A stretch of DNA of 64,000 nucleotides from Levilactobacillus yonginensis (GCF_964065165.1 NZ_OZ061549.1:1-64000), one strand, 5' to 3'. Positions 35,574 to 49,543 are shown, counted from the first letter of the stretch. Translations and numbers: made by a program. Notes: a model not told the origin generated them from the sequence alone.

Positions 35574-35641
35574 TGTGTTGATTGTACAATAGAGATACTG
35601 GTTATTTTTTTAATCAAGCACAAAATCAAGGGGGATTGGCG

Positions 35642-36820
35642 ATGAACATTGGCATATTTACGGATACCTATTTCCCTCAAGTAAGTGGGGTAGCAACGTC
35701 CATCAAGACGTTACGGGACCAGCTGGAAAAGCAGGGCCATCAGGTCTACATATTCACCACGACCGACCCGCACGTTGAGAAGAATGTTTATGAACGCAAC
35801 GTTTTTCGGTTCTCAAGTATTCCGTTCGTGTCCTTTACTGACCGCCGAATTGCTGTCCGGGGGCTGTTTCAAGCTTACCAGATTGCGAAGGAGTTAAATT
35901 TGGATGTGGTCCACACCCAGACTGAGTTTTCGATGGGCTGGATCGGTAAGTTTGTGGCGCGGAATTTGGAGATTCCGTGTCTACACACCTACCACACCAT
36001 GTATGAAGATTATTTGCATTACGTGGCGAATGGTAAAATTCTTAAGCCCGTTCATGTTAAACAGGGGACGTTAGCTTTTTGTTATCACCTAACAGGGGTG
36101 GTGGCACCGAGTGACCGGGTGCTGACGACTTTAACTGATTATGGGGTCAAGGTACCGATTCGAGTTATTCCGACCGGGGTCAATTTACACCAGTACGAGC
36201 AACCCGATACGGCTAACTTACGGCGACAGTTGGGTTATGAGCCGGATACGCCGGTCATTTTATCACTGAGTCGATTAGCTTACGAGAAAAACATTAAGGC
36301 TAGCATTGCGGCGATGCCTCAGATTTTGGCGCAGGTGCCTAACGCGCAGTTGCTAATTGTTGGGGAAGGCCCTGCTCATGAAGATTTGGTTAAGCAGACG
36401 GAAGAAGCTGGCTTGACTGATCACGTTTCCTTTACCGGTGAAGTCAGTAATGATGAGGTTTTTCGATACTATCACATGGCTAATGTGTTTCTGTCGTCTT
36501 CCGATTCGGAATCGCAGGGGCTAACGTACATTGAAGCCATGGCAGCTGGTACCAAGATTGTGGTCATGGCGAGTCCATATGCGGACGACTTATTATCCAG
36601 CCGGACTTTAGGGGTGACCTATCGTACGACTGATACCATGATTAAAAATGTGGTCGATTACCTGCTTCATGGGGATGAAGAGCAGGATCCTGATTTGTTG
36701 ACGCGGACGTTATCTGAGATTTCAGCGGATACGTTTGGTCAACACGTGATTGAATTTTATCGGGACGCACAGGCTAGTTATGAGCGCTCACACGAGGATA
36801 CCCCGGACTTTACTGATTAG
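35642..36820 (+). CDS. lafA: GT4 glycosyltransferase, diacylglycerol glucosyltransferase type
   Basis: This 392-residue GT-B enzyme begins MNIGIFTDTYFPQVSGVATSI, matching the LafA/alMGS family that transfers glucose from UDP-Glc to diacylglycerol. That step makes the first sugar of the lipoteichoic-acid glycolipid anchor. The GT4 E-x7-E site is in SSDSESQGLTYIEAMAAG. It acts at the inner membrane face. An ATG with AAGGGGG is used; 20 upstream codons are open but have no site. It forms an operon with the next two genes. The symbol is by family resemblance. Confidence 0.85.
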   Translation: MNIGIFTDTYFPQVSGVATSIKTLRDQLEKQGHQVYIFTTTDPHVEKNVYERNVFRFSSIPFVSFTDRRIAVRGLFQAYQIAKELNLDVVHTQTEFSMGWIGKFVARNLEIPCLHTYHTMYEDYLHYVANGKILKPVHVKQGTLAFCYHLTGVVAPSDRVLTTLTDYGVKVPIRVIPTGVNLHQYEQPDTANLRRQLGYEPDTPVILSLSRLAYEKNIKASIAAMPQILAQVPNAQLLIVGEGPAHEDLVKQTEEAGLTDHVSFTGEVSNDEVFRYYHMANVFLSSSDSESQGLTYIEAMAAGTKIVVMASPYADDLLSSRTLGVTYRTTDTMIKNVVDYLLHGDEEQDPDLLTRTLSEISADTFGQHVIEFYRDAQASYERSHEDTPDFTD

Positions 36821-36832
36821 AGGAGTTTTTGG

Positions 36833-37855
36833 ATGTTAAAAATCAACATGTTTTCTGCAGCCGATTCTGTCAAGGGTCAGGGTGTGGGGAGTGCCTACCT
36901 GGAACTTATGAATCTTTTACGGACAAGGTTGGGTGATGAGTTTGATGTATCTGTGAATAAGTACCGTCGGGTCGACCTGACGCACTATCACACGATTAAT
37001 TTCTCATACTATCTCTCAACATTTCTGCCACACCGGGGCCGTAAAGTGGGCTACGTCCATTTTCTACCGGAAACATTAGAAGGCAGCGTTAAGATTCCCC
37101 AACCGTTTCGAGCAATCTTCTATAAGTATGTGATTGCTTTTTACAAACGAATGGATCACATTGTGGTGGTCAATCCGACCTTCATTCCGAAATTAGTGGC
37201 CGCCGGAATTCCTGAAGAAAAGGTGACGTACATTCCGAACTTCGTTAGCCGTGATGAATTTTATCCGGTGGATGCCCAGCAAAAGGTAGCGTTGCGGCAG
37301 AAGTATGGGTATGATGATCATCGATTCACGATACTGGGAACTGGTCAGATTCAGGAACGTAAGGGACTATTTGACTTTATCAAGCTTGCTCGTCACAATC
37401 CAGACCTCCAGTTTATCTGGGCTGGGGGCTTTTCGTTTGGACGGATGACGGATGGATATGCTGCACTGAAGAAGGTTGTCGATGACCCACCGGCTAATTT
37501 GAGTTTTCCAGGAATCGTTGATCGGGATAAACTCGTTGACTACTATGATATGGCGGACCTGTTTTTGTTGCCATCGTTTAATGAATTATTTCCCATGTCG
37601 GTCTTAGAAGCCTTCAGCACGGGGACCCCCGTTTTGCTACGGGACTTGGATCTTTACCAGGCAATTATTGCTGGGGACTATCAGCCGGCTAAGGACTACG
37701 ATGCAATGAACGCGCAGCTGCAAACGTTACCGACGGATGAAGCGGCCTTAGAACATTGGCACCAGAAGAGTTTGGCGGCAGCCAACCGTTACTCTGAAGA
37801 ACATTTAGCAGGGATTTGGCTTAAATTCTATCAGCAACAAGTTAAAGAGAGGTAA
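36833..37855 (+). CDS. lafB: GT4 glycosyltransferase, second glycolipid sugar (LafB type)
   Basis: The 340-residue enzyme opens MLKINMFSAADSVKGQGVGSA and shows a C-terminal GT-B donor site (GTGQIQERKGLFDF, then FLLPSFNELFPMSVLEAFSTG). In lactobacilli and listeria the gene after lafA adds the second hexose, often galactose, to the glucosyl-diacylglycerol. That role is inferred from order and sequence. It starts 12 bases after lafA with AGGAG. Confidence 0.83.
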   Translation: MLKINMFSAADSVKGQGVGSAYLELMNLLRTRLGDEFDVSVNKYRRVDLTHYHTINFSYYLSTFLPHRGRKVGYVHFLPETLEGSVKIPQPFRAIFYKYVIAFYKRMDHIVVVNPTFIPKLVAAGIPEEKVTYIPNFVSRDEFYPVDAQQKVALRQKYGYDDHRFTILGTGQIQERKGLFDFIKLARHNPDLQFIWAGGFSFGRMTDGYAALKKVVDDPPANLSFPGIVDRDKLVDYYDMADLFLLPSFNELFPMSVLEAFSTGTPVLLRDLDLYQAIIAGDYQPAKDYDAMNAQLQTLPTDEAALEHWHQKSLAAANRYSEEHLAGIWLKFYQQQVKER

Positions 37856-37859
37856 CTGA

Positions 37860-38894
37860 ATGTCACGTCGAAATAAATGGGTACTAGCTGTAATGTTACT
37901 TTTGGGGATTGCCATTTTCGCCTACTCACTCCGTGACATTAAATTTTCAGTTTTGATCAATGATTTCGTACACATTAACTTCTGGTGGTTTGGGGTCGCC
38001 GTCTTGTGTATGGTGATTTATTTAGGGTTGGAAGCGTGGATCGTAAAGGTCTTCATTTCTGACCGAATTACAGGCTTCACGTTTAAGGACGCGCTACGGA
38101 TTCCTATGGTCGAACAGTTATTCAACGGGATTACGCCGTTTTCATCTGGTGGGCAGCCAGCCCAACTAATTGCGTTGATGCAGACCGGGGTCGATGCGGG
38201 TAAAGCCAGTTCAGTTCTGTTGATGAAATTTGTGGTATACCAATCTATGATTGTCATCAACTTCTTGTTTGCACTGTTGATTGGGTTCCACAGTATTCAG
38301 GATAAACTGCACGCACTGGCTTGGCTGGTCGTTTTCGGATTTACTATTCACTTTGCGGTGATTGTTGGTCTGTTGATGGTCATGTTCTGGTACGCATTCA
38401 CGAAGAAGATGGTGGGGGTCATCCTGTACCCGATGCGGTGGTTTATGAAACCCAAGCGGTTTGAACGAATGGAAGCCAACCTTAACGGGAAGATTGATTC
38501 ATTCTACGCGGAAAGTGTCCGAATCAGCGGACAAGGAAAACTCATGCTACGGGTGTTTGTCATTACCTTTTTCCAACTGATGTTTTACTATCTAATTCCG
38601 TATTTTATTATGTTGGCGCTCGGCTATACGTCGGCCAGTATTGTGATGGTAACCAGTTTACATATTCTGATTGTGATGGTGATTTCACTATTTCCAATTC
38701 CTGGAGGCTCTGGAGGAGCGGAGTATAGCTTTGAAATGATTTTTAGGAGTTATATCACGTCGAATAGTAAATTAGTTCTAGCAATGATTTTGTGGCGTTT
38801 GTTAACCTATTACTTAGGGATGTTGGCTGGTCTGATTGCGATGATAATCCGTCCAGACAAGGTTGTCGAAGAGAAGAATCAGGTAAATGACTAA
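37860..38894 (+). CDS. lysylphosphatidylglycerol synthase TM region/UPF0104 flippase-like membrane protein
   Basis: This 344-residue protein has about eight helices and the UPF0104/YbhN pattern: MVEQLFNGITPFSSGGQPAQ near residue 82-101 and SLFPIPGGSGGAEYSFE near 278-294. In MprF the same region flips lipids. Its position directly after lafA and lafB suggests that it moves the glycolipid, or a precursor, to the outer leaflet for LTA assembly; this is inference. It begins four bases after lafB with GAGAGG. Confidence 0.85.
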   Translation: MSRRNKWVLAVMLLLGIAIFAYSLRDIKFSVLINDFVHINFWWFGVAVLCMVIYLGLEAWIVKVFISDRITGFTFKDALRIPMVEQLFNGITPFSSGGQPAQLIALMQTGVDAGKASSVLLMKFVVYQSMIVINFLFALLIGFHSIQDKLHALAWLVVFGFTIHFAVIVGLLMVMFWYAFTKKMVGVILYPMRWFMKPKRFERMEANLNGKIDSFYAESVRISGQGKLMLRVFVITFFQLMFYYLIPYFIMLALGYTSASIVMVTSLHILIVMVISLFPIPGGSGGAEYSFEMIFRSYITSNSKLVLAMILWRLLTYYLGMLAGLIAMIIRPDKVVEEKNQVND

Positions 38895-38970
38895 GATTTT
38901 CTGGATTAGGGCGTGCCATAGTGGCCCAAGTTTGGTAAAATCATTATGAAAGCTAGAAAGGGGACCAACC

Positions 38971-39207
38971 ATGGAAGAATCTCAACTGATTGGCATTATC
39001 AATCGCTTAAAGGCGATGCAAGAAGATGCTACCGACGAGCCACAACCCCGTCGTTTTGAAAAAGAAGGCGTGGAACAAGCTACGGTCGTATTTAACCAAT
39101 TGACCCACACTTACACATTAACCGAACACAATCCGGAAATAACTTTCGAGTTTGATAACATTGATTTAGTCGCTATCGAATTATTCGATTTACTGACGGA
39201 TAACTAA
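38971..39207 (+). CDS. ykuJ: YkuJ family protein
   Basis: The 78-residue cytoplasmic protein fits the YkuJ family (a conserved Firmicute family of unknown function). It has an N-terminal helix SQLIGIINRLKAMQ and the RRFEKEGVEQATVVF and TFEFDNIDLVAIELFDLL segments. It has a GAAAGGGG site and its own terminator. Confidence 0.82.
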   Translation: MEESQLIGIINRLKAMQEDATDEPQPRRFEKEGVEQATVVFNQLTHTYTLTEHNPEITFEFDNIDLVAIELFDLLTDN

Positions 39208-39240
39208 CAAAACTATGGGTGCCATAGTTTTGTTTTTTTT
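39208..39240 (+). terminator. intrinsic terminator after ykuJ
   Basis: CAAAACTATGG-GTG-CCATAGTTTTG with T8, immediately after the stop codon. Confidence 0.92.
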
Positions 39241-39280
39241 AGACTAAACATTGAATTTTTTCAAAGGTTATTGAATCGAA

Positions 39281-39308
39281 TTGATTACCCCTCGATATCA
39301 GCTATACT
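39281..39308 (+). promoter_or_regulatory. ltaS promoter
   Basis: TTGATT, 16 bases, TATACT, 34 bases before the ltaS start. Confidence 0.65.
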
Positions 39309-39342
39309 GTAGTAATGTTAATTATTTTCTGGAGGCTGTCTC

Positions 39343-41400
39343 ATGGCGAACTTTTTTAAACGGAAGACAAACTGGTTGAACACCCGAATGGGCTTCTTCT
39401 TGTTAGTCATCGTTCTATTTTGGGTAAAGACTTATATTGCCTATCAAACCGAATTCACTTTAGGCGCGAAGGGGAGTGTGCAACAGTTTCTACTGCTAAT
39501 CAATCCACTACCGGCAACTTTATTGGTATTCGGTATTGCCCTCTACTTCCGGGGACGGTTGGCCTACTGGCTGATGATGATCATCGATGTGTTAGAGTCG
39601 ACGTGGATCTTCGCGAACGTCCTTTACTACCGGGAATTCTCGGACTTCCTTTCATTTGGGATCATGAAGGGGTCCAGTGATGTTGGGAATAACCTGGGGA
39701 AGAGCATGGCTCAGATTACCCACTTATATGATTTCTTTGTTTACTTGGATATCATTGTTTTGATTGTCTTACTAGTTACACATGTGATTCGAATTGATGC
39801 GCGACCATTCAAGCGGCGGTATGCTTTTTCAATCACAGTTCTATCGTTTGGTCTTATGTTTGCAGAGTTCGGGATGGCGAATGCCAACCGGTCGGGACTG
39901 TTGACGCGGACATTTGACAACAACTATATCGTGAAGTATCTCGGGTTAAACGAGTACGCGGCCTTTAACGCTTATCAGACACAAAAGGAAAGTGCGACGC
40001 GGGCGAGTGCCAATGCCAGTGATATGAAGAGTGTGTTGAAGTATCTTAAGCAAAATCAAGTCAGTCCTAACGTTTCCTACTACGGTAAGGAAAAGGGAAA
40101 GAATGTTTTTGTGATTCATTTGGAGAGTTTTCAACAATTTTTACTCGACTATAAGGTTGGCGGGAAAGAGGTCACACCGACTCTAAACAAGTTCTATCAT
40201 AATCAGAACACGCTTTCCTTCGACAACTTCTATAATCAGGTAGCACAGGGGAAGACCTCTGATGCGGAAATGATGTTGGAAAATTCCCTGTTTGGATTAC
40301 CGCAGGGGTCAGCGATGACGACGTATGGGACGCAAAATACATTCCAGGCAGCGCCAGCCATTCTAAGTCAGGAGGCTGGGTATACGACGGCCGCATTCCA
40401 TGGGGATGTGCCGAGTTTCTGGAATCGGGATAACACCTACAAGTCATGGGGCTATCAGTACTTCTTTAGTTCTAGCTACTACACTGAGAAATCTGGTTAT
40501 ACGGTGGGGTATGGACTTAAGGATAAGATTTTCTTCAAACAGTCGGCTAAATACATAGAACAGTTACCACAACCGTTCTATGCGAAGCTGATTACGCTAA
40601 CGAACCACTATCCGTACGAACTAGATAAGAAGAACACAGATTTCCCAGCGACTAAAACTGGGGATAAGACTGTGGACCCTTATGTTCAGACGGCTCATTA
40701 CTTGGATCAATCTTTTGCAGAGTTCTTAAGCTACCTGAAGAAGGTGGGCCTTTATAAAAATAGTGTGATTGTGGCGTATGGTGATCATTATGGTATTTCA
40801 AATAATCACCGGCCAGCGATTGCACAGTTGTTAGGGAAGAGTAAGGTCACTAACTTTGACCTGGCTCAGTTCCAAAAGGTACCGTTCATGATTCACGCTA
40901 CTGGACTCAAGGGGGGCATCAACCATACCTATGGTGGAGAGATTGATGTCTTACCAACGTTGTTGGACCTGTTAGGAGTCAAGAACACGGATACGGTGCA
41001 GTTTGGTCAGGACTTACTGGCTAAGAATCGGAATCAGACCGTTGCATTTCGGAACGGTAACTTTGTTTCGCCGAAGTACACCAAACTCGGGGGAACTGTC
41101 TATGATACAAAGACCGGGGATGTGTTGGAATTGACAGCGGCTCAGAAAAAGGCGGTTGATCAATTGCAGAACCACGTGACGACGGAGCTTTCGTTATCTG
41201 ATCGGGTGATTTACGGTGACTTGCTGCGGTTCTATAAGCCGGCAGGTTTTGCTAAGGTTGATAAATCGTCCTTTACCTATAAGTACAAGCCGGCCATGGA
41301 AAGATTGGCTGAGGTGGAAAAGAAGGAAAAGACGAGTGCGCTTGCTAAAAATGATGGTAAGACCACAGACTATAAGACCGATGCGCCTGAATTGAAGTAG
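39343..41400 (+). CDS. ltaS: lipoteichoic acid synthase
   Basis: The 685-residue protein has five N-terminal transmembrane helices (to about residue 190) and an extracellular sulfatase-like domain. The catalytic nucleophile is Thr305 in AQGKTSDAEMML. Other metal-site blocks are FHGDVPSFWNRD and YGDHYGISNN. It polymerises glycerol phosphate from phosphatidylglycerol onto the glycolipid anchor made by LafA/LafB. A Lys-rich C-terminal tail follows the enzyme domain. GGAGG precedes the ATG. It is monocistronic. Confidence 0.95.
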   Translation: MANFFKRKTNWLNTRMGFFLLVIVLFWVKTYIAYQTEFTLGAKGSVQQFLLLINPLPATLLVFGIALYFRGRLAYWLMMIIDVLESTWIFANVLYYREFSDFLSFGIMKGSSDVGNNLGKSMAQITHLYDFFVYLDIIVLIVLLVTHVIRIDARPFKRRYAFSITVLSFGLMFAEFGMANANRSGLLTRTFDNNYIVKYLGLNEYAAFNAYQTQKESATRASANASDMKSVLKYLKQNQVSPNVSYYGKEKGKNVFVIHLESFQQFLLDYKVGGKEVTPTLNKFYHNQNTLSFDNFYNQVAQGKTSDAEMMLENSLFGLPQGSAMTTYGTQNTFQAAPAILSQEAGYTTAAFHGDVPSFWNRDNTYKSWGYQYFFSSSYYTEKSGYTVGYGLKDKIFFKQSAKYIEQLPQPFYAKLITLTNHYPYELDKKNTDFPATKTGDKTVDPYVQTAHYLDQSFAEFLSYLKKVGLYKNSVIVAYGDHYGISNNHRPAIAQLLGKSKVTNFDLAQFQKVPFMIHATGLKGGINHTYGGEIDVLPTLLDLLGVKNTDTVQFGQDLLAKNRNQTVAFRNGNFVSPKYTKLGGTVYDTKTGDVLELTAAQKKAVDQLQNHVTTELSLSDRVIYGDLLRFYKPAGFAKVDKSSFTYKYKPAMERLAEVEKKEKTSALAKNDGKTTDYKTDAPELK

Positions 41401-41415
41401 ACCACCGATTCAAAT

Positions 41416-41452
41416 AAACCCTCACTGCCAGCGATGGTAGTGGGGGTTTTTC
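41416..41452 (+). terminator. intrinsic terminator after ltaS
   Basis: AACCCTCACTGCCA-GCGA-TGGTAGTGGGGGTT with T5. Confidence 0.88.
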
Positions 41453-41632
41453 CGTGGTTGGATGGGGCAAATGGGGGACCTTAACGGGTAAAGTTGCAAT
41501 TTATTTCAGTAAATATTCATTTTCCCCTTGACCAGGCGGCTGGATATTGGTAAACTATTTTTTGTTGTCATTAACCGGAACAAACATTATGACAGCAACG
41601 AGATTTCACTGCTAAAGAATTTAAAAAAAGGC

Positions 41633-41661
41633 TTGACGGTCTGCTTGATTCTTGATATAGT
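41633..41661 (+). promoter_or_regulatory. rRNA operon promoter P1
   Basis: TTGACG, 17 bases, TATAGT, about 300 bases upstream of 16S. The surrounding 41453-41960 stretch is the rRNA leader, and the 71-codon open frame crossing P1 is not believed to be a gene. Confidence 0.8.
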
Positions 41662-41739
41662 AGTAAACGTTGTTGAGAATAATTATTCAATTGATTCAAA
41701 TAACTTCGATATTTATTCAAAAAGTTGTTTAAAAATTGA

Positions 41740-41768
41740 TTGACAGGTTTTTGACAGCATGATATACT
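41740..41768 (+). promoter_or_regulatory. rRNA operon promoter P2
   Basis: TTGACA, 17 bases, TATACT, with an AT-rich upstream sequence, about 190 bases before 16S. Confidence 0.85.
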
Positions 41769-41960
41769 TTAAAAGTTGTCACGGAGCGTTAATCGTTTCG
41801 TTAATAACTGGTAGACCTTTGAAAACTGAATATTGTTTCGACAAACCAAATATGTGTAGGGCGGTTTGATACTTGGTATCAAACCCAAACAATATTTGCG
41901 AAGTCAATTCGCTTTTAAAAATGTAACAACAATCGATGAGCTATTCAAGCACATCATCTA

Positions 41961-43533
<1,573 letters not shown>

Positions 43534-43608
43534 ATATACGGAGGCTACACATACTTTGGCGAAACAATGTTCAGTTTTGAGAGGCTTACCTCTCAACTAA
43601 ATGATTTT

Positions 43609-43683
<75 letters not shown>

Positions 43684-43705
43684 TTGACCGCGAGGTCATC
43701 ATTTT

Positions 43706-43778
43706 GGGGAATTAGCTCAGATGGGAGAGCACCTGCTTTGCAAGCAGGGGGTCAGCGGTTCGATCCCGCTATTCTCCA
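43706..43778 (+). tRNA. tRNA-Ala (TGC)
   Basis: Second spacer tRNA, acceptor GGGGAAT/ATTCTCC, anticodon loop TTTGCAA. Confidence 0.96.
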
Positions 43779-43953
43779 TTGATGCGTAAGCATCAAGGAA
43801 TTTGTTCTTTGAAAACTAGATATTATCAATTATTTTCTTATTAATTATTTTTATTAAAGATAATTAAACCGAGAACACCGCGTAATTTTGAGTTCTTTTA
43901 ATTAGTTTATATCGCTAATACTCAATTAATCAGCGATTACGAAGTAATCGTTA

Positions 43954-46871
<2,918 letters not shown>

Positions 46872-46941
46872 AGTAGAGTTGGTGTTCTCAAAGGAAATAA
46901 TTGAATAATATCTAGTTTTGAGAGAAGAAGTTCTTTCATAG

Positions 46942-47057
<116 letters not shown>

Positions 47058-47065
47058 CGAATTAT

Positions 47066-47138
47066 TCCGGCATAGCTCAGTTGGTAGAGCACCTGACTGT
47101 TAATCAGGTTGTCGACGGTTCGAGCCCGCCTGCCGGAG
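47066..47138 (+). tRNA. tRNA-Asn (GTT)
   Basis: Acceptor TCCGGCA/TGCCGGA, anticodon loop CTGTTAA, eight bases after 5S. Confidence 0.95.
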
Positions 47139-47147
47139 CTTTATAAT

Positions 47148-47238
47148 GGAGAGTTGTCCGAGTGGCTGAAGGAGCAGCATTGGAAATGCTGTAAACGGGT
47201 ACTAACCTGTTTCGAGGGTTCGAATCCCTCACTCTCCG
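47148..47238 (+). tRNA. tRNA-Ser (GGA)
   Basis: Long variable arm, acceptor GGAGAGT/ACTCTCC, anticodon GGA in TTGGAAA. Confidence 0.95.
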
Positions 47239-47250
47239 TTTAATGAGTAT

Positions 47251-47323
47251 GACCCGTTGGTCAAGTGGTTTAAGACACCGCCCTTTCACGGCGGTAACAT
47301 GGGTTCGAATCCCGTACGGGTCA
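47251..47323 (+). tRNA. tRNA-Glu (TTC)
   Basis: Acceptor GACCCGT/ACGGGTC, anticodon loop CTTTCAC. Confidence 0.94.
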
Positions 47324-47327
47324 TTTT

Positions 47328-47400
47328 GGAGGATTAGCTCAGTTGGGAGAGCGTCTGCCTTACAAGCAGAGGGTCACAGGTTCGAGCCCTGTATCCTCCA
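47328..47400 (+). tRNA. tRNA-Val (TAC)
   Basis: Acceptor GGAGGAT/ATCCTCC, anticodon loop CTTACAA. Confidence 0.95.
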
Positions 47401-47425
47401 TCGTAACATAGCAAATTCATATTAT

Positions 47426-47499
47426 GGTTCGTTGGTCTAGTTGGTTAGGACGCCTCCCTGTCACGGAGGAGATCACGAGTTCGAGTCTCGTACGGACCG
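47426..47499 (+). tRNA. tRNA-Asp (GTC)
   Basis: Acceptor GGTTCGT/ACGGACC with one G-U pair, anticodon loop CTGTCAC. Confidence 0.95.
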
Positions 47500-47551
47500 T
47501 TGTTATGTTATTAACAATTTAATACACAACAAACATATTACATGATGGTAT

Positions 47552-47624
47552 GGCTCGGTAGCTCAGTCGGTAGAGCAATGGATTGAAGCTCCATGTGTCG
47601 GCGGTTCGATTCCGTCCCGCGCCA
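47552..47624 (+). tRNA. tRNA-Phe (GAA)
   Basis: Anticodon GAA in TTGAAGC with normal D and T arms. The acceptor GGCTCGG faces CCGCGCC, leaving a T-C mismatch at the fourth pair; the other six pairs are good. Confidence 0.9.
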
Positions 47625-47629
47625 TTTAT

Positions 47630-47712
47630 GGTGGGGTAGCGAAGTCTGGCTAAACGCGGCGGACTGTAAATCCGCTCCTTCGGGTTCGGTGGTTCGAATC
47701 CACTCCCCACCA
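47630..47712 (+). tRNA. tRNA-Tyr (GTA)
   Basis: Long variable arm, acceptor GGTGGGG/CCCCACC, anticodon loop CTGTAAA. Confidence 0.95.
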
Positions 47713-47719
47713 TCATTAT

Positions 47720-47790
47720 AGGGATATAGTTCAATGGTAGAACAACGGTCTCCAAAACCGTCGATGTGGGTTCAACTCCTACTATCCCTG
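47720..47790 (+). tRNA. tRNA-Trp (CCA)
   Basis: Acceptor AGGGATA/TATCCCT, anticodon loop CTCCAAA. Confidence 0.95.
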
Positions 47791-47803
47791 TTTGTAATGT
47801 GAT

Positions 47804-47878
47804 GGCGGTATTGGTGAAGGGGTTAACACACCGGATTGTGGTTCCGGCACGCGTGGGTTCGATTCCCACATACCGCCC
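47804..47878 (+). tRNA. tRNA-His (GTG)
   Basis: Acceptor GGCGGTA/TACCGCC with discriminator C, anticodon loop TTGTGGT. Confidence 0.95.
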
Positions 47879-47934
47879 TAGATTGGGGCATCTTAGAGAA
47901 ACAGTTGGTCCAGTCAGATTGGATAGACGATTAT

Positions 47935-48005
<71 letters not shown>

Positions 48006-48036
48006 TTGACTGGGTGTATCCAATCAGAATTTTTTT

Positions 48037-48121
48037 GCCGGAGTGGCGGAACTGGCAGACGCGCTGGACTCAAAATCCAGTGTCCGTTGAGGACGTGTGG
48101 GTTCGAACCCCACCTCCGGTA
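48037..48121 (+). tRNA. tRNA-Leu (CAA), likely prophage attachment site
   Basis: Acceptor GCCGGAG/CTCCGGT, long variable arm, anticodon CAA. It is the last tRNA of the cluster. The integrase gene begins its 3' end 164 bases downstream, the usual arrangement when a temperate phage integrates into the 3' end of a tRNA gene. Confidence 0.93.
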
Positions 48122-48146
48122 TAACTATAATTCATAAACCACTTTC

Positions 48147-48190
48147 AAAAGAGCAGGAACGTTGATATAACAGCGTTCCTGCTCTTTTTT
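48147..48190 (+). terminator. intrinsic terminator after the tRNA cluster
   Basis: AAAAGAGCAGGAACGTTG...CAGCGTTCCTGCTCTTTTTT. If the phage crossover lies in the tRNA, this terminator is phage-supplied. Confidence 0.88.
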
Positions 48191-48228
48191 ATATCTAAAA
48201 AAATATATTCGCATATGGTTTTGCAAAA

Positions 48229-48285
48229 GTGCGCACCCAAGGTGCACCCATTCAGGAGTGAGAATCACCCATTTGGGTGCACCCA
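48229..48285. repeat. short direct/inverted repeats beside the attachment site
   Basis: GGTGCACCCA occurs at 48241-48250 and 48276-48285. Related GTGCGCACCCA and ATCACCCA lie beside them. Such repeats between an integrase gene and its att core are candidates for integrase arm-type binding sites. Confidence 0.5.
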
Positions 48286-49470
48286 TCACTCGGCCTTGAC
48301 TTTGAAGTCGGACCAGTCGGCCTTCTTCCCCAGGTCAGTGAAGATCTCACGGGTGCGGACGGTCTCTTCCTGCTCCAGTTCCTTGATGATATGGAGATAA
48401 GTCTTCGTTGTTGTGGCGATGTCCTGGTGACCAAGTCGGTGGCTGATATAGGCAATCGACATCTTCTGATACAGCAGAATGGACGCGTGAGTGTGCCGGA
48501 GCCCGTGGAACCGCAGGTATATGTTGATGTCGGCGTCCTTCATCAGTTCGTGTAACCGGTCGTTGAGGGCCTTAGAAGAGGGGACACGGTTGTAGCGCGA
48601 CAGAAAAACCAGGCTGTGTGGATTGGTCTTGTCGTTAACTTTCAAGTAGCGTTTTTGCTCATACTGCAGTTTGGTCAAGATGTTCACCAGGTTGCGGTCA
48701 ATCGAGATGGTCCGGACGGATGCCGGGTTCTTGGTGGGGCCAAAGTCACGCTTCGTCCAGTTCCAGGTCTTCGTGATCTTGATGAAGCCACCCTTGCTAT
48801 CGATGTCGTCCCAGGTAAGTCCCGCGATTTCTTGCTGGCGCATGCCGGTGAGTAGGGCAGTCAGAACCATATAGGGGACAACGTCAATGCCTTCCAAGTG
48901 GTTCAGCGTGTAGTTGTACAGCTTGGCTGCATCGTCATATGAGAGCCATTTGATCTCACGGGTCCGGCTGCTGTCGTAGACGACGTGAGTGTTTTGCGTG
49001 AAATCCCGGCTGATGACCGAATCGTTGACTGCATTGCGGACAGCGGCCCGGATGTGTGTGTTGATTTTGTCAGCGGTCGCCTTAGCGTGGGGCTTCGCGT
49101 CCTTGCCGTTTCCGTTCCCGAACCAGTTGAGAAATTCCTGGTAGTCGGCCGTTTTGATCTTACGGAAGAGGTTGTCGCCGAAATACTCATCAATGACGTT
49201 GATGGTATACTGGTACCGGGCAATTGTGGTATCTGACAGACCAGGTTCCCGGAAGATGTGGAACCACTTCTGAAAGTAGTCGCTAAAAGAGATGTTCTTG
49301 TCGTCGACGTCGGATCCGTTCTTGTAAGTGTCTTCCATCACCCGGGCGGCCACTTCGGCTTCCTTCTTAGTGCGAAATCCTTCCTGTGAGCGTGACGTCC
49401 GCTTGCCGTGAATGTCTTTGAAGTAGACCTTGGCCTTCCAGCTGTCACCGCGTTTGAATATTTGTGCCAT
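48286..49470 (-). CDS. int: phage integrase (tyrosine recombinase)
   Basis: This 394-residue site-specific recombinase has an N-terminal arm-binding region (KRGDSWKAKVYFKDIHGKR), a SAM-like core-binding domain (about 60-160), and the catalytic domain. The Arg is in TGMRQQE, H322-x-x-R325 in HGLRHTHA, H348 in LGHQDIATT, and the nucleophile Tyr358 in KTYLHI. All catalytic residues are present, so it should be active. It lies next to tRNA-Leu and is transcribed toward it. GGAGG supports the ATG. Confidence 0.96.
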   Translation of the reverse strand: MAQIFKRGDSWKAKVYFKDIHGKRTSRSQEGFRTKKEAEVAARVMEDTYKNGSDVDDKNISFSDYFQKWFHIFREPGLSDTTIARYQYTINVIDEYFGDNLFRKIKTADYQEFLNWFGNGNGKDAKPHAKATADKINTHIRAAVRNAVNDSVISRDFTQNTHVVYDSSRTREIKWLSYDDAAKLYNYTLNHLEGIDVVPYMVLTALLTGMRQQEIAGLTWDDIDSKGGFIKITKTWNWTKRDFGPTKNPASVRTISIDRNLVNILTKLQYEQKRYLKVNDKTNPHSLVFLSRYNRVPSSKALNDRLHELMKDADINIYLRFHGLRHTHASILLYQKMSIAYISHRLGHQDIATTTKTYLHIIKELEQEETVRTREIFTDLGKKADWSDFKVKAE

Positions 49471-49543
49471 GATAATTCCTCCATTTAGAACGTATGTTCT
49501 TTGAACACGTTAAAGAAAAGACCAATTAAGGGCTAAGTTTAAA

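Noticed and set aside
41528..41743. 71-codon open frame upstream of 16S
   Set aside because: It spans rRNA promoter P1, has no ribosome site, and is of AT-rich leader composition.
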